A stretch of 64,000 nucleotides of DNA. Source: Paragonimus skrjabini miyazakii. Taxonomy: Eukaryota; Platyhelminthes; Trematoda; Plagiorchiida; Troglotrematidae. Position numbers and translations under genes: made by a program. Numbering within the stretch: position 1 is the first letter of the stretch; each line of letters opens with the position of its first letter. Of the stretch, positions 1 through 12,705 are shown piece by piece. Below the pieces are notes generated by a model, which searched no databases, was not told where the DNA came from, and saw only the letters and a program-made list of their open reading frames with translations. The DNA lies in contig JTDE01001109.1 in assembly GCA_014338405.1 (NCBI GenBank), positions 53,303-117,302 of the forward strand. The letters are read 5' to 3'.

Positions 1-513
1 CTTCTGCTTGAGGCCATGTCATTTAAATGTCCGCGCGAGCCACTGTTTTATTGTTGCAATCAACGAGGATGAATATTAGTTAGGATGATTTGCAGAATTT
101 ATCACATAAACTGCATGATAGTGGGCTCCGCCACACGGTCCGCAAAAATTTTAGTCTGCACCTCGTTTCGACTACTGTATGTTAGCCATTCGAAAACAAA
201 ACTCGTGAATCACTATCCTGAATGATGTTCTTTCATGAAGAAACAAAACCACCGTTGTTCATGCATCGAACTACTAAGACAGTTGCAAAAATACTGCAGA
301 CCTGTTTACATGACAAAAGAAGGGGGGCTATTTTCAACGGAATGCGCAGTTCCAGTGTATAACTGACACGGCGTGGATATGATAATGACCATCGCGAACA
401 TTTATGTATACTTGGATTTTTCGCTAGCACACTTTCGGTAAACCTGTCCACTTCTCTGATGCAAAAAAGTCAAGATTTACAATTCAGGCTAGCCGTTATA
501 AGTATCACCACAT
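1..513. other. Non-coding stretch, nothing recognised
   Basis: No domain, splice-bounded exon or repeat copy was recognised here. The open frames are short and have no family resemblance. Confidence 0.5.
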
Positions 514-837
514 AAATTTAACACCACCCACAATTGATTGCAGCTGTCGCTTTCCCATAGATTTTTCAGTCGGCCCATTTCGAAATAATGCACTAGACTT
601 AAGTTTCGCTCTCATTAGAACTCGTCAATTGTGCATATCCTTGCCACTTCCGGGACAAGAACTCCGGCCATGCTGTTCATAAAGCAACCGTGTTTACCAC
701 TGCACCAGTGACTGCACATTAGGCACGACCGAATTATCATATGTGAACGCTCAACCACCTTCGCTTGTGAGTAATGATCAGGTTACCCGATCGCTTCGAG
801 AGCAGACACAGTAAATGTCCTGTTAAATCTAATCGAT
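514..837 (-). mobile_element. Hammerhead-SINE, copy a (ribozyme core mutated)
   Basis: This is a full-length copy of the dispersed SINE of about 330 bp, read on the minus strand. In order it has a 5' leader, a Pol III A box (TGGTGCAGTGG-like), a B box (GTTCNNGTCC-like), a hammerhead ribozyme relic at 590-634, and a 3' tail matching the other copies. The relic keeps stem II and the GAAA box, but the first C of the CUGAUGA box is T and one stem I pair is lost, so it is probably inactive. Its ribozyme segment appears identical to that of the plus-strand copy at 10653-10989, so the two belong to one subfamily. Boundaries were set by comparison between copies and are good to about 5-10 bases. Confidence 0.8.
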
Positions 838-1534
838 GAGACTTCTCTGAGACTTCTCTCCAAGTTAAAATCACAGAAATTATTAACTTGTTGAGCGGCA
901 TTTTGATTACTGATGAGCAGTGGACGGTAACCTCAATAAAAAGATCATAGGTACGTGATTAAAAAAGGTTGACCTCCAAACTGTGAAACGACTTTACGTG
1001 AATCCCGTTCGAATCAAACGATAATCCTCTTTGTGGCGGAATATGAAAATGAATTTTGCTAGATTGATTGAATGGTTTACTGTAGAAGGAAATGAGAACT
1101 ATCAGATGTAGACAAGTGAGAACATAAATTACGATGTGTTTGGGTGTGTTAATCGAAAATAATGCCTGAAGTGTATCAAATAACAGTTTGTATTTACGAC
1201 AACAATAACTGTTGAAGGGCATGTATTTAATTTATAAATGTGCTTTTAAAGATGCAGTAACAAAATCGCAGTAAAAAATTGTATAATATCTACTCAACTT
1301 TATTACCAAGCAACTTTTATAAACCTATCCGTATAGCCATAAAAATGGTTTTAAGAAAGTACAATAAATTCACCACCACCATCAGACATGGCAATATATC
1401 AATGGTTCTCATTGATAACGAATTGCCTCACAATCATGAAGAAAAAAACAAACCCTGTACAGAAAGTTAAAAACATGGGAGAGGAGAAGAAGGGGTCGAA
1501 CCACTAAACAATAATTATTTCTATATTTAAACAC
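838..1534. other. Non-coding stretch, nothing recognised
   Basis: The sequence is AT-rich and I saw no convincing coding, RNA or repeat feature. The 63-residue plus frame at 1279-1470 has no family resemblance and no splice context. Confidence 0.5.
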
Positions 1535-4500
1535 TCAAAGTGCATACGTATTGCAAACAACATAATCGAACTGTGTGTAAAAGTGAAACATCATTAGCAA
1601 GACAGTTTCTTTGCGGTTTTCACTGCTCTGCGTTATTAAGTGCACATATTTAACAGACAATACGGTCAACCAAATATAACATTCACACCGTTGAGTTGGA
1701 TTAGCCGCCATCTCACCTAACGTCTCCACCACCGACTTTGTGAGTCGCGAGGACCCCAGCATGAGAGAGGAACCCGAACCACAGTGGCCAACCTCTTGGT
1801 GGATCACTTCATTTCTCTATATCAAGTTATCAGCTGTCCACATCGTACCTTAAGCCATTCGACGTCAGTGTCGGCAGATGAGTAGTTGGCATAATTGGTA
1901 CATGAACTAATCATCTAAGTTCGTGGAGGCGTGGAAATCATTACCAAATATCTGCTTCATAACCTTTTCGTTCCTCACTCGCTGATGCCACCCGATACGA
2001 GTGATTGAATGCAGACAGTCAGTCTTCTACTGGGTAACAGGTCCATGCCGGCATCTTGTGAATTTCTCAGCCAGTTCTCTCTTATTTCGTCTGTCACAAA
2101 AGTAAACAAGAATGGTGAAAGTGGACAGCATTGATGTATGTCGTTCTCGGTGCCGAAACTGTCAGAAGGTTCAGCGTAGGCCCAAACCTGAGTTGAGGTA
2201 TGGAAAGAAATCACCGACAGTATGTTCACGTACCTTTTCAGAGAACTTCTGTTTTTAAGTCTCTCTAAAACTGTAGAGCGATCCACTGAATCGAACGCAC
2301 TTTTATACTTGAGAAGTAATGCAACTGTTGGCCGGCGATGCACATGACGCTGCTCCGGAATTTGGTAGAGTAAAGATTCAATCAATACATCCCCACCTAG
2401 GGCAAAACCCTGCCTGTTTCCCCCTAATGTCTGCTTCCCGGGTTGCAGTAGATCGACGATGTATAATAGATGTCAGAATCCTAATAATGACTGAAGTCAA
2501 GCTAATTTTCCTATGGGTTTCGTAGGAGTCCCGGACTCCTTTTTTGAATATGGGAACTATTGTCGAGTGATCTAAGCAAAGACAGATGATCCCCGTGGTC
2601 CACACAAGCTGAAACAACTGAGTCAAGGCTTCTGTTAACGTCTCCCCACTTTCTTTGAAAGATGCCGGCACGAGATCATCTAGATCAGCAGTTCTATTAC
2701 GCTTGAGAGCCGAAATTCAATTGCGGATCTCAGTTTTAATTGGCGGTCTTGAATATACAGACTACGGTGCTTCATCGCAAATTGTGCCGGCAACACGTTA
2801 GAATCAGGAGGCCAGCTAAATTGACCTATGGTGTTCCACCCAGCGCTATAATCTTTCTGACTTACCATGGATGAATGTGCCTTCTGCCTCGCTGATAGGT
2901 TCACTGACAGATGGTTGTCTTGAACTCGTAACAGGGATAAGCTTGAACAGTCTGTCGGCGTTCCCTGAAGCAAAACCGGTTTTAAGTCCCTACACTATCT
3001 CCATTAGTCAAGCTTCACGATCGGCTATCAGGCTATGCTTAAGTTTCCTACGGATATTTTTCATAAACTTGTTATATGAACTGCCAGGAGGAATGTTGCG
3101 TCTGGTATCTAACAACCCCACGGGTTTTTCTGAAAACAGATGTTTGTTTAACGCACGAACCAATGTGCCGCAATATCCGCTTTGTGAGTGGCCTGTGAGA
3201 TTTGGGTCCAACAGCTATTTTATAAGCTTCGGATGAGAGCTCTTAAGCTTGTTGGTTTGGTACTTACGCTTCACTGATCGCGTAGCCAGTTTGTCAACAG
3301 CCAGCAGTTGTTGGTGGGGCCGTCGCCCAGTAGCAGTGAGAACGAAACGAAAACGTACCAATGCACAATATGAATCTAAATATGTGCTGCAATGGGAGTG
3401 ACAGTCCCAAATGCACCCCAGCAATCTATAACTAACAGCCATATGGCCTAACTGAGACTGGGTCTGATTCAAAGAAGGGGATCCTAAATATAACAATGAC
3501 GAGTATGATGCTTAATATTGTTGGTAGGTGGAAATAGCTTATGTTCAGCACACAGTTATAACAGCTGCCCGTCATTATCTGAGCGATGCGTTGCTATCCC
3601 AAACCCGCCAACTAAACAAGATTTGACCTTACCAAGGTGGCCGACCTGGGCGTTCATATCTTCGGCCAGAATGACTATATCAGAACCATGTGTCGATCGA
3701 AGAGCGGCCAGATCCAACTGAAAGGCGTTCTTGACAACAATGTCACTACAAGCAGCTGAAGCACAAACAGACATAATGAAACGGTTTCTGAAAGTTTTGT
3801 GTCATGAGATGGTCTTAGTAGAACCTGCCAAGCGGATGGTACAAAATCTACTGTTAACAGAAATCCAATCTACTAATGCCGCTGCGGCCGTCGTGCTGAG
3901 GACTATACCTACTCCAGTCTGACCGGTAGCGACAGCCGTGGAGTCACCCGAAGTGGATAACCAGTATCGAGTAGACAATGCGAGTGCTGTTAGCTCCATA
4001 CGCTGACCACTGTCCTGGATTCTAGTTCTCGAGATGCAGCAAACATCGACATCTAAGGAGTCTAACGTGAGTGTCAGATCGGCCTGTTGACCTATTTGTT
4101 TCAGAGTGCGAACGTTTAAAGCACCTATATTAATTCGCACTCTAGGTCCAAGCAAAGAACGAGAGAGGGGTGAGGTTGAACGGTAAGAGATGGACCTTAT
4201 CGACATAGTGTTACTATGATTAGCTACATCCATTGCGGGATCTGCAAAGTACTGGCTAGAAATGGAGTTCGAGGGGGGCCTGAGAACCAAATTTGATAGG
4301 ACAGTGGTGGAAGGGGTCAGCAGTAGCATATTTTCGCCTATTCAGTCTGCTGTATGCTGCAGATAGGGTGACGCAGTTTATACTGCGAGACGGCTAATGT
4401 GGTATGAAATTATTGGTGTTGTGGGTTTTCATGGTTGTATGTTGACTGAGATACTGTCAGGACGCCCATATCTAAACAGGAGAACGATTAGGGTTCTCAA

Positions 4501-4690
4501 CCAAAGCGTTTGGCTTAAAAGCCTGTGTCGCAAGGCAGCGGACAAGTGGCAGTGTACGAAACCTAGTACTTTCTCTGGAAAAAGGTGAGTGATTGTGTCA
4601 GTATGATCATCACACAGTCCAGTTAGGTCCGAAAGGTCACTGAGATGCGCTAGCCATCAAAACGCGTCAAGGTTCAGTCTATCTGTGACG
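1535..4690 (-). mobile_element. RTE-type LINE, degraded copy 1
   Basis: This is a non-LTR retrotransposon on the minus strand. Its 5' part (3556-4329) encodes an apurinic endonuclease-like domain with NVRTLKQIG near the start, a tract ending in GTRIQD-like residues, and a SHRSDN tract. The centre (2378-2671) carries the reverse transcriptase approach segment with STIVPIFKKGVR and ISLTSV. The piece at 1975-2385 carries the palm motif around SAFDSVDRS and CCPLSPFLF. It aligns along most of its length with the fuller copy at 41850-45700, including a shared 5' untranslated segment (about 4400-4690) and a shared 3' segment (1535-1807). It lacks the YxDD-containing stretch present in that copy, so it carries an internal deletion as well as many frameshifts. 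It is not autonomous. Family level (RTE) is from the endonuclease/RT signatures. Exact ends are approximate. Confidence 0.82.
3802..4329 (-). pseudogene. RTE endonuclease fragment (copy 1)
   Basis: This open stretch of about 175 codons covers the N-terminal part of the LINE endonuclease. It starts in a Ser/Thr-rich leader, then has the conserved NVRTL motif near residue 70. The position that is normally a catalytic Glu (SETR in active relatives) reads SRTR here. Downstream, the frame shifts and the rest of the domain continues at 3556-3774. It is broken by the frameshift and by loss of the Glu. In the family this domain nicks target DNA to prime reverse transcription. Confidence 0.75.
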
Positions 4691-5181
4691 GATCAGTCAC
4701 GTTCTAACGGGGATTCACTAAGTCTTTGGTTATTTCAGAAGGAGATAAACTCAAAGTAACTGTAGGCTTCGCAAGGTTTGCACCTTCTTGAAGAGCTTAC
4801 ATTAAGCGAATTAAACGCGAAATATCATACTTTAGAAGCTAAACATGTCAATGTGTTTAACATGTGGTATGTAAGATATGTATCAATAGAATGAATAGGT
4901 TTATGGGCCATCAGACGTATTGACTTGAAACCCAAATGTAAATGCAATTTGACACGTTATTTTGTGTACTTGCTTACATTCTATAGCAGTTCCAGTTCAC
5001 GCAACTAGAGAACATTACGATAATTTGGCTCAAACATTTTGGTAGCCTATTGAACCGATCCACTATCGTTAACTGAATAATTGTGGATGAAAAGAAAGAT
5101 CCAAGCGGACAGTAGCTTTTCTCTCAGATATGACATCCGTTCAGAGAGATAGCGCATAACTACGAAACGGAGGCGTTCTGG

Positions 5182-6290
5182 GTGAAAATGGATTACCTGG
5201 GTGAACGTCTAAAGCATGGTGGTACAGCTTTGGAACTTGCTTTGCTCCCGTTGATTTGCTTTATCTGGAGATGGGAAACACTCTTGCAGGAGTTAAGACG
5301 TGATCTTTATTGGAAAGTAAAGGGAGACCGTGAAGCACACAACTGTTTGTTGAACTCTGCTGTAAAGGTTCTAGCAAGAAATTGGCTCAGTCGACTTAGT
5401 GATGGAATCTTAGAGACAGATGTCGCTGAGAAGCAGTGTGGACTATGGATGAGTCGCGGCAATATTAACATGGTACATGCCGTTCGCAATCTCTAGAAGA
5501 AGCGTCGCAAATGTAACCGATTTTCGTATGCTGCCTTTATGAAGTTCACCAAATTGTTAGATTCCGTGAACCATGAATGATTGTAAAAGGTGACTGGTAA
5601 ATTTGGCTGACCAAATAAGTTGACCATTTTAAATACAATGTTGCACGTGAGTATGAAGGCGACGGTGCAGTCGTTTAAAATGATCTGTTGATTCTGACGT
5701 TGTCACTGGTGCGAAGAGCTGCGTCAGAAACCCTCAACATCTTTCGGATTGTAATTGAATGTAGTACCAATAGGCATTCTTTGGAACTTGAAAAACGATG
5801 TCCAACACAGAATATTACATGGACAGTCATCTGCATACTCATCAACGTTTTGATGCACTAAGCCTGCCAGTTAATCCTGTCGATCAGATGGCGTTGTTCG
5901 CAGACGACAGTGAGCTATTTGCTTATGGTGAAGAACTACTCGAGCTAGTGGCGACAACTTTAGCGACCGCAGGAGTCAAGGTTGGTTCGGATACGGATAA
6001 AAACAGGATTTTTTCTTCAGACTTTTCCGAGTAGAAGTGCCCTGCTTTCAAGTGAAATATGCATAAACGGCGAAAATGTGGATAGGTACACTGATAGCTG
6101 TTACTTGAAAATCAACCTGTTGTCAAGCCTGTTCAAGTATCGTTAGTTAAAAGATCCCATGGCCAGATCTAGCAATGCCTTCGGACGTCTTGAAAGGTGT
6201 CTGAAAGAACCGCAGTCTGAAAATGAAAACCAAGTTACTCGTCTACACTGTGGCACAGCAACGAATGCAGGATATTGATTTAGCTGAAGA
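5182..6290 (+). mobile_element. LINE reverse transcriptase relic, second family
   Basis: This is a plus-strand reverse transcriptase scrap of another LINE type. The first open part (5182-5496) carries the segment KVLARNWLSRLSDGILE followed by EKQCGLWMSRGN, matching the usual KVLARxLLxRL and ExQCGFRxxRG finger motifs. Just downstream in a shifted frame is a LLDSVN tract corresponding to KAFDSVN. The part at 5798-6034 has LFADDSELF, corresponding to the YADD box. About 6150-6230 has an ASNAFGRL tract matching the thumb region. Many stops and frameshifts separate these parts, so it is an old dead copy. It lies convergent with the RTE copy on its left and ends near 6290. RTE or CR1 are both possible family assignments. 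Confidence 0.72.
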
Positions 6291-7356
6291 CATACTCCTT
6301 CTGATTTCAATCTTTTCCTCCCAAAATGAGATCCAACTACAGGAGTCCAATTTTTGTTTCCGGTTTAACTTCTACATAAGTCTATAAGCTGGCTAATAAG
6401 TACTGACGAACCAAACGTAAGTCTCTTGGACATTTTCCTTCGGATCTAAACTGGTTATATGTGGATCAGTGAAACCGCAAGTGATGCAGTGTAAGCCACT
6501 TGTGATAGCGCTTAACAGCAGATGTTCTTTGACTCCGGTCCATGTGACAGGCTATTCCGGAAAAGAACCCCGCCAACCGAATCTCCATATGTGCGAGAAA
6601 AGAGAAAGGGTCGAATGAGAGTGAATAGATGACGGGAATGAAAAAAAGCATACTCAATAGATCATGCCAGAATACTCCCGGTTCTCAACCGTTCGAATGG
6701 TAGAATATATAGCCCAGCAGATTGCGGATAATACAAGGGTTTTTTTTATTTCCTTCTCTTGAACACCAGCAGCCGACTGATGTAATCAGTTCGTACTTAT
6801 GATAGTTTTCAGTACAAAACCAATGCTATCTGGAAGTTAGGAAAAGGTTACAAATGAAATAATTTCACACGTAATGAAGCACTTCATTCAGACTGTGAAG
6901 TGTAAGTTTATTCGTTATTTGGAAGTGATAAATTATTATCCTCGAAAACAATTTTAGAACCCCTTAATAATGCTGCCGCAAAAGAACTCGTTCAACCACG
7001 GGACTGGAAAACCTCGTTAATTTCAACCGAAGGTAATTGATTTATAATTAGGTGACATTTTAAAACGTTAGTATATGGAAAATTGATGATCCAGCTTTAT
7101 AAAAAGTTTCGCTTAAACAGCTTTCAAATTTAAAACGGTTGCCATGTTCTTTATTTATCGCTTTTACATGCAATAAACATGTCAACAAACACTTTCCAGA
7201 GAACGAGTAATGAGCAAAATTATCAGATGGGTTTTCGAAGTCCATCCCAGCAATTGACTGGTTTAATATGAACCCACAAAACAATTAGTTTGACACAAAA
7301 GTTGAACATGTCAAAACTATGATTGAAACTTGCGATTGTTTAGCCCTATTAACTAT
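6291..7356. other. Non-coding stretch, nothing recognised
   Basis: No supported feature was seen. It contains short A/T runs, including T8 near 6742, and short open frames only. Confidence 0.45.
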
Positions 7357-7675
7357 GGCGTTGATTGGAGTTAATAGGATAGTTACTGTCCCCTATCAAG
7401 ACGATCGAGTAACCTGATCACAAGCGAAAGTGGTTAATCGTTCAGATATGATAATTCAGTCGTGCCTAGTGTGAGGTCAGTGGTGCAGTGGTTAACACGA
7501 TAGCCTCATGAAAGCGTAGTCGAATTCCTAGTCTTGGTCATGGCAAGAATATGCACTACTGATGAGCTCTAATAAAAACAACTCGAATTCAACGGTTCTA
7601 TTCGAAAGGGGCTGACCGGAAAGACTATCTGAGTGCAAAGGTTGTGATCACATGTGAGTGATGTTCAGTTTGAAG
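7357..7675 (+). mobile_element. Hammerhead-SINE, copy b (ribozyme half-decayed)
   Basis: This plus-strand SINE copy has a good A box (TGGTGCAGTGG), a weak B box, and the 5' half of the hammerhead (GCACTA then CTGATGAG). The second half of stem II and the GAAA box have been lost to substitutions and small indels, so it should not self-cleave. The tail (ATGTTCAGTTTGAAG) matches the other copies. Ends were set by comparison. Confidence 0.78.
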
Positions 7676-10652
7676 TGGCACCTCACTGCGTTGACGTACA
7701 GGTTATATGCTGCTTTCGATACACAGATCACGGAATCTCCATGAACTTTCAACGTCTAGTTTGCCATAAATGTTATGCCATGCATAAAGATAAAAGTCAG
7801 CCGAAGACGCTGACTGGGCTTTTCCACCTGTGCTCCAGACAACTTTGAGACGTTTCCCTCGTCACTCATCGATTTATCCAACTTGTATGGTCCAATTTGG
7901 CTACAATATGTACTAGCCCAATCAACCAATTGATACATGAGCGAGATACTTAGAAAATGGCTTGTTGCAACATTTTGGAGTAAACCGTTTCGGAAAAAGG
8001 TTAAAAAAGACGGAATAAACTGATAACGGGATGATCAAGCACGTTGACTCCATAAAAGTAAACTACTCAAAGGTTTGACCGAATTCACCGTTATTCAGAC
8101 GGAGTCGGTACCTTATACCTGTTTGAAGTTAAGTCTACTTGAGTGGCGTCACATGACAAGGGTACCAATGGCTCCAACAGTTTAGCAGTTCAGCTATGCG
8201 ACCACAAGGGAGAAAGACAGACAAAAATAATAACTCATTTGCGAAAAACATTCGCCGCTTTTAATAATTGAAGGTTTTTTTAAAACAGCATAGTCAGTAA
8301 GGAACGCTTGTGATAATGTACAGAAATTCATGATGCCTCGTTACTCCGGGCCTGCGGATTCAGCTGGGACTGAGAAGCGCAGCAGACATATTTTACAATT
8401 AAGTCTACTTATGTGGATGTCATATCGAGAATAACTGTCCAAGCCTTCTGGATGGCAACACTTGTGAAACGGAGGGTGTACAACATGTGAACTATGATCA
8501 ATAAATGTACAAACGGTATACTATAACAAACTTTAGTAATTTAGGATTTCTAGGCAGACTGCGATTCCGCACCTTTCTGTCGCATGTTCCTTGCCGTTTA
8601 CTATTTTCGACAGACCCCAATGAATATGAGAAGCATAGCACAATGAAACCATAAATTATTCATTACTTTATATTTTCCGTGCACTTGACTTATTTAGTTG
8701 CGTGCCCAGTGGAAGGAACCTTTTTGTTAGTAGACGGATACTAGTCACTTTTGAGTAACGATCGAAAGATAGTTTGTAATGCTCAATTATTTGGAACCCA
8801 CAGGTCAAGTAAGCGAATGAAGACGCAGAACTAAGCTGCCACACCTCAAGTATGTACAAACAAGAGCAACCCCATTAACCTTGTCTCGTCTCAGTGTAAT
8901 CAATTACAAATATATTCCTGGTATGTGTACAGGTGATAGGCACGAAGTATTCTACACAACGGTTCTCGATTTGTAGGAAGATGACGTAAGCAAACATTCA
9001 CGGAGAATAAACGACTTCTCCAAGTGTGTTGTCGCACTCTGCAATTGTTCTACAAACTATACAATCGATTTGCTATTTAGGTTTCAACAAGAGTTACCAA
9101 AGCGGATGTGTTCATCGGTAAGGATAATGTGTAAATGATACACGCTTCTTTGTCACGAGCACTCAGTCCAATCGGATGGATCATGTTACTGATAAAAAGG
9201 TTTGGACGGAAATAGAAAGACCCGTGCTCCTCATTTGCCCAGGAATGTTAAAAAACAAAGGTAAAGCGGCAGTCGCGTCAAGTTTTTTTTAAACCTCTGC
9301 TATAAGGATAACTTAGATTGTACGGTCGTGGCCTACCAGTGATGCTCTACAAATTTGATTGAGACGCCTATTAAAATATCACATTATCCATTAAGTAAAC
9401 TTAAATGGAGAGCTGTCTGTAATGGTTATACTGTAAATGAAAGTAAATTTGGTTTGGAACTTAGAACAGTCTCTAGTGTTAAGTGTCGAAATATATAACC
9501 TATCTCAGCTTGAATATATTGCTCTGTGTATTAAAAGTGCGTGTGTTACAGGATCCTTCTGCATAACAAAAAGCCGAAACTCATAATGAAAGGAGTAACA
9601 ACAGTGAAAAAGGGACCGGTCTTTGAAATTAAATTCTAAACTGAACATAATGATTTAGAGGCATATAAAAGCATGTGGTTGATTATAACGCCGACTTTCG
9701 GTGCTAGAGAATTCACCTAAGATGGTGTCTTATGCAGCTGTGTTTCCTCAAGTGCATTTTCAAGCAACTTCATATGATTACTGATAGAGTTAGGTGTACA
9801 TACTGTGGCGTCGCGGTTAGCATTAACCTCAGTCGATTAGTCACTCGACGGTCAAACACAATTCACAACACAGATGTCCTTGGCCAAGGTCACACCCAGT
9901 CACACCTTCCTCGTGTTCAGCCTCATCCATGTGAACCCCATTCTCTGGCACGTGCTGGTCTCAAGCCCCTGTGAGCCAGGGCAACGTAGCAAGGGCGATA
10001 CCACGGTGCATAACTCGGTCATCTGTACAAAGTTCTGCCTACGAAAGCATTCATAATCTTCTCACTCTCATACCGTCTGGATTTACCATATCCCGTCCCA
10101 TCAGCGTAACGTTGGACATAACTGATCTAGCTTCTTGTCGCCAGTAAGTTTAAACAGTTTATTTTCACAACCATATCGTTCTATTCACTGTTCACAATAG
10201 GTTCCTATTTTTCTCCCTGATATTAGTAGTATATAGATAATAGTCAGCTAAAATTTGTATTAACCCGCATTAACTCACTAAAATAGTAACCGTTCAAGAT
10301 CTCTTCAGCGCGATGAAAGAGGAAGCAGCTCTAAACGAATCTCCTCTCGTCTTCAGTACATCAGTGATTCAGAGCCAATTGACTACAGTGAAGAGTTCTT
10401 TTCAGTCAAATAAGCAACGTATATCTGACAACGCTTTTGACGCCCATGACTACAAACACCCAACTACAGAAAATACGAACTAAACCATTTTGAAATCATA
10501 CTCGTCGACTATAAGGCTGACTTTAATAATAAAGCTCCAAGGATAGACTTTCGATGACTATTAACCATTGGCTGAACGAGCTAACTGACCTATTGTTACG
10601 AGTGGTTAATCAGGGAAGTTGTTTATATCTTGACAGAATAAACAGAGTAGGG
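7676..10652. other. Long non-coding stretch
   Basis: No coding feature was recognised over about 3 kb. A GC-richer patch at 9780-10030 begins with a TGGCGTCGCGGTTAGC tract that vaguely resembles a Pol III A box and could be another old SINE, but I found no second copy in the window. Confidence 0.45.
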
Positions 10653-10989
10653 GTTATCGATTGGAGTTAACAGACAGTAACTGTGTCTCCATTTCGAGAC
10701 GATCGGACAACCTGATCATTACTCACAAGCGAAAGTGGTTGAGCGTTCACATATATGATAATTCGGTCGTGCCTAATGTGCAGTCACTGGTGCAGTGGTA
10801 AACACGGTTGCTTTATGAACAGCATGGCCGGAGTTCTTGTCCCGGAAGTGGCAAGGATATGCACAATTGACGAGTTCTAATGAGAGCGAAACTTAAGTCT
10901 AGTGCATTATTTCGAAATGGGCCGACTGGAAAGTCTATGGGGATGCGACAGCTGCGATCAATTGTGGGTGATGTTCAACTTGAAAAAAA
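10653..10989 (+). mobile_element. Hammerhead-SINE, copy c with A tail
   Basis: This is a full-length plus-strand copy. It has an A box at 10788-10798 (TGGTGCAGTGG), a B box at 10832-10842 (AGTTCTTGTCC), a ribozyme relic at 10861-10905, and a 3' end running into an A-rich tail at about 10982-10998. The relic has the same C-to-T change in the CUGAUGA box as copy a. The A-rich tail supports retroposition primed by a LINE. Confidence 0.82.
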
Positions 10990-12373
10990 AACTTGAAAAT
11001 AGTTCAGCACAACTGGGTATACCCAGTTGTGATGCACGTTTGCCTGAGCATTCTGTGCCAGTTGCACGGAACTAGCTTACTTGGTGAAACGTCTTACACA
11101 AAACAAGGTTTGGTTCTAACCACTGCTGATTATAGGTTGCTCCCTGACGACCAGAAAAGTCGTCAACAACATTAAGTGAAATGTCATCTTTCTTCCTGTC
11201 ATAAAGGATTTTTCTATACTCAAAGGATAAGTTGTAAAAGGAGCAGGCTTTATTATAGGGTACGATTTATGAGGAATTTACGAACTGAAAGAAGTTGAAA
11301 ATGTACAAGTACATTTGAATCCACATTAAACGATTTAAAAGAAAACGACATATCAGAAAACTGTTTCAGTTTCAGAGGGCTAGCAATAGAAGAATTGAAA
11401 AAGAGGACTTTCGAGCAGGACAGAAATTGAGCAACTATCAAACAAGTATACACACAATCGTACTACAATATATACAATAGCTGACTAGCATCAGTGAATG
11501 GTCAAGAGTATCTTCATTTTACTGCGATGATTTTGATGATCACATTATCTAGATATTCCGTCTGATGTCATGAATATGTGTGTCAAGTCTGCGCTTGCAC
11601 TAAACTACCAACGACACAGTTACGACAGACTCTAGTATGTTGTCATAGATTGAGCACACCCGAACACTAAAACCATGTTCTTTGTAAATCAGGCAGCTCA
11701 CTTGTATCTATGGGGCGGTTTGTTTTTGCTAGGCACAAGTATCCTCCTTGGGCGATGTTGGGGTTGATGGAAGATACTATACACCAAAATTGAGTCTTCT
11801 GTAGTATGTTGATGACGTGAAGAGGACTGACTCAGTTTGCGCAACCTATCTGTCGTAATCCATTAGGCGGCTGTAAGTTGTACCGTCTCAACAACGGTAA
11901 TGTCTTTCATGAAGTAAGGAGGAGAGGTTTAGATATTTAGCAGAGAGTGAGTTGCACTAGTAAACTGATTTAAATAACGCAACAGTCTGAATAGTGTTGT
12001 AAACCCTCGAAAGGATATGCTGGTTCGTTCGTACGCTTGACAGAAATTGAACTCTCCTTCTCATAAAATTTAACACGAAAATCTCGGTCTCAAATATACC
12101 GCAACTGTCCCGTGATTTGCTCCCAAGACAAGCCAAAAGACGCGTGCATAAAAACAGCTTCGTCCCGACTCAAAACGTGTGCGACAAGTGGAAAAAATAA
12201 AAGGTATTTATATAGTACGTAGTGACCAAAAAAAACATTCTCGAATCATTAATGAGAACGACGGTTACCGAAAAAAATATTTAGGGTCACTAATGTGCAT
12301 AGCGGAATAAAAAGTCGGACGGGGAAAAAACTAGCCAAGGTCACTTCTCGACCATTTTGAACAGTTCCGCTAA
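10990..12373. other. Non-coding stretch
   Basis: No feature was recognised. Short A runs are present near 12225-12250 and 12270. Confidence 0.45.
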
Positions 12374-12705
12374 TTACGACTGTATCAATCGTTTTTTTTC
12401 TCGAGGGTTGAAGCGGGTTTGGACGGGAAAAAATGGACCCCCAAACATGTAAGAATATTCAAACAGCTTGGTGAGCAACTTAAATGCACAGTTGGCTTTC
12501 TTGAACATTGACACACTGTTGGATGTTAAGCTATTGTCACCTGCGACAGTAGTCCCCAAGTCTCTGTCGTATGTATTAATGCTCGGTCTTTTGCCTTCGA
12601 GAAAGTAACCTGTGAAGTCCGAATGACAGAGGTGTATCACTTCACATTTTGTCGTGGTAAATGGGAGCCGGTTGTTTTGGACCCAGCAGTCAAATCACTT
12701 TGTAA
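12374..12705 (-). mobile_element. CR1-like LINE reverse transcriptase scrap
   Basis: This minus-strand fragment covers the C-terminal thumb side of a LINE reverse transcriptase. Reading from about 12705, it has LPFTTTKCEVIHLCHS, then YDRDLGTTV, then KKANCAFKLLTKLF. These match the usual order of CR1-type LINEs: FNxxKCxVxHxG, then KDLGVxV, then KANxxLGxIxRxF. A frameshift lies just upstream of 12700 and nothing recognisable follows below 12374. It is a short dead copy with no LINE sequence detected on either side. Confidence 0.7.

Noticed and set aside
9732..10056. Open frames in a GC-richer patch, ending in a Pro/His-rich tract
   Set aside because: No domain, no splice context, and the composition looks like a repeat. 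No second copy in the window allows a repeat call.
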